Shown here piece after piece: positions 16,617 to 22,995 of a stretch of 64,000 nt of DNA. The number at the start of each line of letters is the position of its first letter. Position 1 is the first letter of the stretch. A model generated the notes under the pieces. That model saw nothing but the letters and a program-made list of their open reading frames with translations. It had not been told where the DNA came from and searched no databases. The stretch is taken from NCBI RefSeq assembly GCF_900176255.2, contig NZ_FXEG02000003.1, positions 1,302,001 to 1,366,000 of the forward strand. The letters are read 5' to 3'. A program made the translations under genes and the position numbers. Source of the stretch: Mycobacterium ahvazicum. Its GTDB lineage: Bacteria; Actinomycetota; Actinomycetes; Mycobacteriales; Mycobacteriaceae.

Positions 16617-17474
16617 GTGCCTCGCCGAACCGAATCTCCGGAACTGGTCGCGTTGTTGGCTGGACGCCGGGTCGCGGTGCTGACCGGCGCGGGGATTTCC
16701 ACCGACTCGGGCATTCCCGACTACCGGGGGCCAGATTCGCCGCCGAGCAACCCGATGACGATTCGTCAGTTCACCTCGGATCCGGCGTTCCGCCAGCGCT
16801 ACTGGGCACGCAACCACGTGGGCTGGCGGCACATGGACGCGACGCAGCCAAATGCGGGGCATCGGGCACTGGCCGCGCTGGAGCTGGCCGGGGTGGTGAC
16901 CGGCGTGATCACCCAGAACGTCGATCTGCTGCACACCAAGGCCGGCAGTGCCAACGTGATCAATCTGCACGGCACCTACGCGCGGGTGATCTGCCTGGCC
17001 TGCGGGGACACCATGAGTCGCGCCGCGTTGGCCGACGAACTCGAGGCACTCAACCCGGGATTCATCGAGCGCGCCGAGGCCATCGGCGGTCTGGCGGTGG
17101 CGCCCGACGCCGACGCCGTCGTCGCCGATACCACGTCATTTCGGTATCTGGACTGTCCGCGCTGCACCGGCATGCTCAAACCCGACATCGTCTATTTCGG
17201 TGAGAGCGTCCCTAAAGATACTGTGACGCAAGCCTTTTCGCTGCTCGACGAGTCCGACGCGCTGCTGGTCGCGGGATCGTCGCTGACCGTATTCTCCGGC
17301 TACCGATTCGTGCGGCACGCTGCCGCACGAGCCATTCCGGTCGCCATCGTCAACCGCGGACCCACCCGCGGTGACGAACTGGCCACCGTCAAACTCGACA
17401 CCGGATGCTCGGAGCTGTTGGTGCTACTCGCCTCGGAACTGGGAGGTGCGCCGGCGCCGCTGGCCTTGCACTAA
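16617..17474 (+). CDS. Sir2 family NAD+-dependent protein deacylase
   Basis: Sirtuin of 285 residues. Visible motifs are GAGIS 24-28, TQNVD 99-103, catalytic H118 in NLHGT, and four zinc cysteines: C126 and C129 (CLAC), C180 and C183 (CPRC). The last NAD-binding part is VAGSSLTVFSG. It would remove acyl groups from lysines using NAD+. M. tuberculosis has one sirtuin elsewhere (Rv1151c), so this may be a second copy in the genome. The zinc insert is longer than usual (about 50 residues between the cysteine pairs). The GTG at 16617 is used, although its ribosome site is weak. Its stop overlaps the stop of the convergent P450 gene. Confidence 0.88.
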   Translation: MPRRTESPELVALLAGRRVAVLTGAGISTDSGIPDYRGPDSPPSNPMTIRQFTSDPAFRQRYWARNHVGWRHMDATQPNAGHRALAALELAGVVTGVITQNVDLLHTKAGSANVINLHGTYARVICLACGDTMSRAALADELEALNPGFIERAEAIGGLAVAPDADAVVADTTSFRYLDCPRCTGMLKPDIVYFGESVPKDTVTQAFSLLDESDALLVAGSSLTVFSGYRFVRHAAARAIPVAIVNRGPTRGDELATVKLDTGCSELLVLLASELGGAPAPLALH

Positions 17475-18739
17475 AACGTGCAGGGCAGGGTGCGCACCGC
17501 GTGCACGAAATTGCCCGCCACGTACGTCGCCTCGCTTGCCTGAATGTCGGGCAGCTGACTCAGCAACTCACCGAAGAAGGCGCGCAGTTGCGCGCGCGCC
17601 ACGTGGGCACCGAGGCAGAAATGCAGTCCGCCGCCCCCGAATCCGACATGGGGATTGGGACTGCGGCTCAGGTCGAAGCGATCCGGATGCGCGAAGGCAT
17701 CGGTGTCCCAGTTACCCGACGAATAGAACATCACCACTTTCTCACCCGCGGCGATTCTCTGGCCGCCCAGTTCGAAATCGGTTGCCGCCGTCCGACGAAA
17801 CGTCATAACCGGTGTCGCCCAGCGGACGAACTCCTCGACCGCCACGCCGATCCTGTCCTCGTAATCGGCTAGCAGCCAAGCCCTTTGGGCCGGGAAATCA
17901 GTGAGCGCTTTCATGGCGTGGCTCATGGTCTGACGAGTGGTGTCGTTACCCGCCACCGAGAGCAGCACAAAGAACGCGGCCACCTCAGCGTCGGTCAGCC
18001 GGTCGCCGTCCACTTCGGCATGCACCAGGCTGCTGATCAGGTCTTCGCCCGGCTTCTCGCGGCGCTGCGCGGCGAGCGTGCCGACGGCCCGGTGCAGGTA
18101 CATCTGCTGTTCGAAGATGACCTCCAGTGCGGGGTGCCCATCGAGAAATTCGGGGTCGGCCCACGACACCAGCGCGTCGGTGGCGTGTGCCATGCGCTCG
18201 CGCTCGGACTCCGGAATGCCGACCATGTCCGACAGCGTGCGGATGGGCAGCTCCTTGGCGCACAGGTCGACGAAATCCGCACCGCTGCCGGCGTCGCGAA
18301 GCTCCTCCACGATCGCCTTCGCGTTCGCCTGGATCGACTCCTCGATGCGGCGGACCTGCCGCGGCGTGAATGCGGCGTGGGCGAGTTTGCGCAGCTTGGT
18401 GTGCCGCGGTGGGTCCATCGCCAGGAACGACTGGGACGCCTCGAGCAGCTCCACCGGAATGCTTTCGAACATCACCCCCTTGCCGGATAGGAAGACGTCG
18501 CTGTCGCGGCTGACCGTGACGATGTCCGCGCGCCGGGTGACCGCCCAATAGCCGGGGTCGTCGGGGTCCGGCATCAGGGCGTCTTCGACCGGAGGATGCC
18601 AGCTCACCGGCCGCTCGGACCGCAGCACCGCAAACGAGCGCTCGCGGTCGGCGGCCGTCGTCGACCAGAACTCGCGTGAGGACAGGTCAATCGCGTCGTA
18701 GGCGCGTGGGCGGCCGGACCGCCCGGTCATTACTGCCAT
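17471..18739 (-). CDS. Cytochrome P450 monooxygenase
   Basis: Soluble bacterial P450 of 422 residues. It has the I-helix oxygen-binding AGNDTT at 263-268, the ExxR pair E303-R306, and the haem-binding loop FGGGGLHFCLGAHVAR with ligand C375. The K-helix to meander region includes SSGNWDTDAF, whereas many relatives have AN-R-D there. The substrate is unknown; many mycobacterial P450s hydroxylate lipids, sterols or fatty acids. The ATG at 18739 has GGAGGA six bases upstream; an upstream in-frame ATG near 18793 would fall in the palindrome and is unlikely. It is divergent from a TetR gene with a palindrome between them. Confidence 0.92.
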   Translation of the reverse strand: MAVMTGRSGRPRAYDAIDLSSREFWSTTAADRERSFAVLRSERPVSWHPPVEDALMPDPDDPGYWAVTRRADIVTVSRDSDVFLSGKGVMFESIPVELLEASQSFLAMDPPRHTKLRKLAHAAFTPRQVRRIEESIQANAKAIVEELRDAGSGADFVDLCAKELPIRTLSDMVGIPESERERMAHATDALVSWADPEFLDGHPALEVIFEQQMYLHRAVGTLAAQRREKPGEDLISSLVHAEVDGDRLTDAEVAAFFVLLSVAGNDTTRQTMSHAMKALTDFPAQRAWLLADYEDRIGVAVEEFVRWATPVMTFRRTAATDFELGGQRIAAGEKVVMFYSSGNWDTDAFAHPDRFDLSRSPNPHVGFGGGGLHFCLGAHVARAQLRAFFGELLSQLPDIQASEATYVAGNFVHAVRTLPCTF

Positions 18740-18782
18740 CGTGTGTCCTCCATCAGGTCGTGAAACTGCTGGAACACTATGC

Positions 18783-18799
18783 CTAGACATCATGTCTAG
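18783..18799. promoter_or_regulatory. Palindrome between P450 and TetR genes, probable TetR operator
   Basis: CTAGACA (18783-18789), spacer TCA, TGTCTAG (18793-18799): a perfect 7+3+7 inverted repeat in the 93 bp divergent gap. It is 44 bases from the P450 start and 34 bases from the TetR start, so one bound dimer could control both genes. Confidence 0.72.
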
Positions 18800-18832
18800 T
18801 CAAGATGTTGAAATGTCGGTTATGCTCGGCAA

Positions 18833-19483
18833 ATGCCCTCGGTCACCCGCAAGCCGCAGCCGAAGCGCGAGCAGTCGCGCCAGCAGCGGCGAGAGGAGAT
18901 GGAGCGCCGCCTGCTGGACGCCACCGAGCGACTGATGCGCGGCGGGGCCAGTTTCACCGAGCTGAGCGTGGACCGGCTGTCGACGGAGGCCGGGATCTCG
19001 CGCGCGAGCTTCTACATCTACTTCGAGGACAAGGGCCACCTGCTGCGCCGGCTCGCCGGACAGGTGTTCGCCGATCTGGCCGACAGCGCGAATCAGTGGT
19101 GGAGCGTGGCGGGGCGCCACGATCCGGCCGACGTGCGAGCGGCCATGACAAGCCTGGTGGCCAGCTATCGGCGCCATCAGCCGGTGCTCGTCGCGCTGAA
19201 CGAAATGTCGGGCTATGACCCGGTGGTCGGGGCAACCTACCGCAATCTGTTGACCGCAATCACCGGTCGATTGACCCGGGTGATCGAAGAGGGCCAGGCC
19301 GACGGTTCGATTCGCACGGAGCTATCCGCAGCCACCACGGCCAGCGCTCTGACTTGGATGGCCGAGCGGGCGTGCCAGCAGAATCTGCCCGGCGCGCCGG
19401 GCTCCTATGACGCCGAGCTGGCCACGACGTTGTCCGAAATTATCTGGGCCACTTTGTATCTCAAGCCGCTGTCGGCTGGCTGA
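18833..19483 (+). CDS. TetR family transcriptional regulator
   Basis: Regulator of 216 residues. After a basic start it shows the TetR helix-turn-helix (about residues 20-68): LLDATERLMRGG, then TELSVDRLSTEAGISRASFYIYFEDKG in two pieces, ending in the FYIYF box. The C-terminal ligand domain is unremarkable, so the inducer is unknown, but it may be the P450 substrate. It is convergent with proB, with only four bases between stop codons. Confidence 0.9.
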   Translation: MPSVTRKPQPKREQSRQQRREEMERRLLDATERLMRGGASFTELSVDRLSTEAGISRASFYIYFEDKGHLLRRLAGQVFADLADSANQWWSVAGRHDPADVRAAMTSLVASYRRHQPVLVALNEMSGYDPVVGATYRNLLTAITGRLTRVIEEGQADGSIRTELSAATTASALTWMAERACQQNLPGAPGSYDAELATTLSEIIWATLYLKPLSAG

Positions 19484-19487
19484 TCCG

Positions 19488-20588
19488 TCAGACGGCAACC
19501 AGGTCGTCGGCATGCACCGCGGGCCGGCGCAGCTCGTCGGGCAGCTCCGAGGTCGACCGGCCCATCATGGTCGCCAGCTCGGCCGCGTCGTAGGCGACCA
19601 CGCCGCGGGCCACCATGGTCGCGTCCGGTCCGTGCAATTCGACAACGTCGCCTGCGTAGAACCGGCCCGTCACGGCGGTGATGCCGGCGGCCAACAGGGA
19701 GCGGCGTTGCTGCACCACCGCGCGCACCGCGCCCGCATCGAGGTTGAGCGAGCCGGTGGACTCGGCGGCATATCGCACCCAGAACCGCCGGGCCGACATC
19801 CGCGCGGGCCGGGCGGCGAACACCGTACCCGACGAGGCGTCGGTGAGCGCCGTCGCGGCATCCGACGCCGCGGCCAGCAGCACCGGCACCCCGGCGTCGG
19901 CGGCCAGCAGCGCCGAGGACATCTTCGACGCCATGCCGCCGGTGCCCAACGCGCTGCCCGGACCGGCCACCACACCGACTAGGTCCGACGTTCCGGCCAC
20001 CTCGGGAATGAAGCGGGCCCCGTTGGTCTTTCGCGGATCAGCCTCGTAGAGGCCGTCGATGTCGGAGAGCAGCACCAGCGCCTCGGCACCCACCAGATGG
20101 GCCACCAGTGCCGACAGGCGGTCGTTGTCGCCGAACCGGATTTCGTTGGTGGCCACCGTATCGTTTTCGTTGACGATCGCCACCGCATGCAGCGCGCGCA
20201 ACCGGTCCAGGGTGCGCTGGGCGTTGGTGTGCTGGGCCCGCATCGAAATGTCGTGTGCGGTCAGCAGTACCTGCCCGACCGTACGCCCGTAACGGGCGAA
20301 CGCGGCACTCCACGCGTTCACCAGCGCGACCTGACCCACGCTGGCCGCAGCCTGCTTGGTCGCCAAATCCTTTGGACGACGGGATAATCCGAGCGGCTCG
20401 ATCCCGGCGGCGATGGCACCCGAGGACACGATGACGACGTCGGTGCCGGCTTTCATGCGGGCCTCGATCGCATCGGCCAGGCCGGCCAGCCGACCCCCGT
20501 CGAACACCCCGGACGGTGTGGTCAGCGCGTTGGTCCCAATCTTGACGACCAGACTGCGAGCGGTGCGGACGGCTTCGCGATGACTCAC
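19488..20588 (-). CDS. proB: Glutamate 5-kinase
   Basis: First enzyme of proline synthesis, phosphorylating L-glutamate with ATP. Protein of 366 residues: an amino-acid kinase domain (VVKIGTNALT at the start, VSSGAIAAG near 55, FGDNDRLSALVA near 154, LLSDIDGLYEADPR near 175) followed by a C-terminal PUA domain (about 275-360) as in the long form. The start ATG overlaps the stop of obg by four bases, so it is the last gene of the rplU-rpmA-obg-proB run, as in M. tuberculosis Rv2442c-Rv2439c. Confidence 0.95.
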   Translation of the reverse strand: MSHREAVRTARSLVVKIGTNALTTPSGVFDGGRLAGLADAIEARMKAGTDVVIVSSGAIAAGIEPLGLSRRPKDLATKQAAASVGQVALVNAWSAAFARYGRTVGQVLLTAHDISMRAQHTNAQRTLDRLRALHAVAIVNENDTVATNEIRFGDNDRLSALVAHLVGAEALVLLSDIDGLYEADPRKTNGARFIPEVAGTSDLVGVVAGPGSALGTGGMASKMSSALLAADAGVPVLLAAASDAATALTDASSGTVFAARPARMSARRFWVRYAAESTGSLNLDAGAVRAVVQQRRSLLAAGITAVTGRFYAGDVVELHGPDATMVARGVVAYDAAELATMMGRSTSELPDELRRPAVHADDLVAV

Positions 20589-22027
20589 AGCTCGTCACCG
20601 CGTTCGCGCCGCCGGCGCCGGGCGGCCTTGCGCTCGTCGGCGCCGATGCGCTCGGTGCGTTCCAGCCGTGCGTCGGTGCCGCGGCCGGTCAGCGGAACCT
20701 GTTGGCCCGCTGGGGTTTGCGGCTCCCAGTCGAATGTCATATCGCCGATGGTCACCGCACAGCCGGGCTGGGCGCCCAACCGCAACAGCTCCTCCTCGAC
20801 ACCGAGGCGCGCGAGGCGATCGGCCAGATAGCCCACCGCTTCGTCGTTGTCGAAATTGGTCTGGCCGATCCAGCGCTCGGGCCGGGCCCCGGTGACCACG
20901 AAGCCGCCCTCGCCGTCGGACTCGACGGTGAAACCGCTGTCGTCGACGGGCACCGGGCGGATCACCGGGCGTCGCGCTACCGGCGCCGGGCGCGAGGCGT
21001 TGTACTCCGAGATCATCTTCTGCAGCCCAAAGATCAACGGCTGCACCCCTTCCCGGGTTGCCGTCGATACCAGGAACACCGGCCAACCGCGCTCGGCGAT
21101 CTCGTCGCGGACGAACTCGGCGAGCTCACGCGCCTCGGGTACGTCAATCTTGTTGAGTACCACCGCCCGCGGCCGCTCGGCCAGGTCGACCAGCGCCGCA
21201 TCGCCTTGCAGGGTCGGGGTATAGGCGGCAAGTTCGGCTTCCAGCGCATCGATGTCGGAGATCGGGTCGCGGCCGGGCTCGGCAGTGGCGCAGTCGACGA
21301 CATGCACCAGCACCGCGCATCGCTCGATGTGGCGCAGGAAATCCAGCCCCAGGCCCCGCCCTTGCGAGGCGCCCGGGATCAAGCCGGGCACGTCGGCGAC
21401 GGTGAACGACTGCTCGCCAGCCGAGACGACGCCGAGATTGGGGACCAGCGTGGTGAACGGATAATCGGCGACCTTGGGTTTGGCCGCCGAGATCACCGAT
21501 ACCAGCGACGACTTGCCCGCCGACGGAAAGCCGATCAAGCCGGCATCGGCCACGGACTTGAGCTCGAGGGTGAGGTCGCGCGCCTGGCCGGGCTCACCGA
21601 GCAGCGCGAAGCCGGGCGCCTTGCGCGCCCGCGACGCCAGCGCCGCATTGCCCAGGCCGCCACGGCCGCCGGCGGCCGCTTCGAATCGGGTGCCCGCACC
21701 GACCAGATCGGCGAGGAGCCGACCGTTTTCGTCCAGCACGACAGTGCCGTCGGGCACCTTGACTTCCAGGTCTGCACCGGCCGCGCCGTCGCGGTTGCTG
21801 CCCGCCCCCTGCTTGCCGTTGGGAGCGGTGACGTGCGGACGGAAATGGTAGTCCAGCAGCGTGTGTACGGCGGGATCGACGACGAAGACGATGCTGCCGC
21901 CGCGGCCGCCATTGCCGCCGTCGGGACCGCCGAGCGGCTTGAACTTCTCGCGATGAACCGAGGCGCAGCCGTTACCGCCGGAGCCAGCTCGGGCGTGGAT
22001 GACGACTCGATCGACAAACCGAGGCAT
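20585..22027 (-). CDS. obg: Obg family ribosome-assembly GTPase
   Basis: GTPase of 480 residues involved in 50S maturation and stress control. It begins with the glycine-rich Obg fold (RAGSGGNGCASVHREKF, GGPDGGNGGRGG). The G domain holds the P-loop GFPSAGKSS near residue 168, DVPGLIPGAS and NKID. A C-terminal Obg-specific domain and basic tail (ARRRRRERGDEL) follow. It lies between rpmA and proB, all in one direction. Confidence 0.96.
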   Translation of the reverse strand: MPRFVDRVVIHARAGSGGNGCASVHREKFKPLGGPDGGNGGRGGSIVFVVDPAVHTLLDYHFRPHVTAPNGKQGAGSNRDGAAGADLEVKVPDGTVVLDENGRLLADLVGAGTRFEAAAGGRGGLGNAALASRARKAPGFALLGEPGQARDLTLELKSVADAGLIGFPSAGKSSLVSVISAAKPKVADYPFTTLVPNLGVVSAGEQSFTVADVPGLIPGASQGRGLGLDFLRHIERCAVLVHVVDCATAEPGRDPISDIDALEAELAAYTPTLQGDAALVDLAERPRAVVLNKIDVPEARELAEFVRDEIAERGWPVFLVSTATREGVQPLIFGLQKMISEYNASRPAPVARRPVIRPVPVDDSGFTVESDGEGGFVVTGARPERWIGQTNFDNDEAVGYLADRLARLGVEEELLRLGAQPGCAVTIGDMTFDWEPQTPAGQQVPLTGRGTDARLERTERIGADERKAARRRRRERGDEL

Positions 22028-22069
22028 CGGGGGTCCTCTCAGCTACCCGCATGCACGGGCGCGACGACC

Positions 22070-22336
22070 TCAGTCGGTGGTCTGCCCGGCCGCGACGATG
22101 TTGACGGTCTTGCGGCCGCGCTTCTTGCCGAACTCGACCGCACCGGCCGCCGTCGCGAACAGCGTGTCGTCGCCGCCACGGCCGACGTTGACGCCGGGGT
22201 GGAAGTGGGTGCCACGCTGGCGGACGATGATCTCGCCGGCCTTGACGATCTGGCCGCCGAATCGCTTGACGCCAAGCCGCTGAGCGGCGGAGTCGCGACC
22301 GTTGCGCGAGCTGGAAGCGCCCTTTTTGTGTGCCAT
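22070..22336 (-). CDS. rpmA: 50S ribosomal protein L27
   Basis: Ribosomal protein of 88 residues. The N-terminus MAHKKGASSSRNGRDS is the classic L27 signature reaching into the peptidyl transferase centre, with no cleavable leader. GVKRFGGQ and GRGGDDTLFA follow. It is separated from rplU by 15 bases and from obg by 42. Confidence 0.97.
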   Translation of the reverse strand: MAHKKGASSSRNGRDSAAQRLGVKRFGGQIVKAGEIIVRQRGTHFHPGVNVGRGGDDTLFATAAGAVEFGKKRGRKTVNIVAAGQTTD

Positions 22337-22351
22337 GTCTGTCGCCTCCCG

Positions 22352-22663
22352 CTATTTGATTCCGGTGACCTTCAGGACCGTCAGCTGCTGACGGTGACCC
22401 TGACGCTTGTGGTATCCGGTCTTGTTCTTGAACTTGTGGATACGGATCTTCGGGCCCTTGGTGTGCTCGAGCACCTCGCCGGTCACGGCTACCTTGGCCA
22501 GCGCGGCAGCGTCGGAAGTGACGGTCGCACCGTCAACCACCAGCGCCACCGGCAGCGACACCTGGGCGCCGGGGTCGGATTCGAGCTTCTCGACCTTGAC
22601 CACGTCACCGACGGCAACCTTGTACTGCTTGCCACCGGTCTTGACGATTGCGTAGGTCGCCAT
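22352..22663 (-). CDS. rplU: 50S ribosomal protein L21
   Basis: Ribosomal protein of 103 residues: YAIVKTGGKQYKVAVGD at the start and GYHKRQGHRQQ-LTVLKVTGI at the end are L21 hallmarks. The frame is open upstream, but the ATG at 22663 with AGGAGC in front gives the standard length. It is the first gene of the operon; a strong promoter-like site lies about 135 bases upstream. Confidence 0.96.
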   Translation of the reverse strand: MATYAIVKTGGKQYKVAVGDVVKVEKLESDPGAQVSLPVALVVDGATVTSDAAALAKVAVTGEVLEHTKGPKIRIHKFKNKTGYHKRQGHRQQLTVLKVTGIK

Positions 22664-22733
22664 CGTTGCTCCTGCCTCTTCTTCACGTCTTCCGCGCGCG
22701 TACCAACTGCGACGCGCGTGGTGGGTCTGGGGA

Positions 22734-22751
22734 GCGGGAGAATCTTCCCGC
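22734..22751 (-). promoter_or_regulatory. Hairpin in the rplU leader
   Basis: GCGGGA (22734-22739) and TCCCGC (22746-22751) pair with a six-base loop in the presumed untranslated leader of rplU, 70 bases before the start. It could be a site of autogenous control by L21 or simply a stabilising stem. Confidence 0.35.
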
Positions 22752-22797
22752 CTGTCGTCCGCCGAAGTCAGCTGCCCGGCTTGACGACAACTGTCCA

Positions 22798-22827
22798 AGG
22801 GTACGTGACCAGCGGCTACAGGGTCAA
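22798..22827 (-). promoter_or_regulatory. Probable SigA-type promoter of rplU-rpmA-obg-proB
   Basis: On the reverse strand, TTGACC (22822-22827), an 18-base spacer and TACCCT (22798-22803) match a housekeeping -35/-10 pair well. Transcription would start near 22790, giving a leader of about 125 bases. Confidence 0.6.
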
Positions 22828-22995
22828 ACCAGCACCCGGGCGAGCCGCAGCAGGCTACCCGCGTTCCCGAGGCCGGCTTGGCAACCGGGCAAATCGCTTT
22901 GTTCAGGCATATCTTAGCTTCTAGCTAACTCCACACGGCACGGGAGGCCGGCCAAAGCGCTGCTCGGCACGATGTTCCCGCCGCCGCGTGACGGT

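Larger units (their letters stand above)
22664..22995. other. Gap between rne and rplU; dctA absent
   Basis: 332 bases holding the rplU leader and promoter, and an AT-rich inverted repeat TTAGCT-TCT-AGCTAA (22914-22928) that lies 67 bases after the rne stop and may end its transcript. M. tuberculosis carries dctA (Rv2443) in this gap; no trace of it is visible here. Confidence 0.6.

Noticed and set aside
20702..22924. Long open frame antisense to obg, rpmA and rplU
   Set aside because: Lies fully opposite strongly conserved genes, has no homology, and is explained by high GC content.
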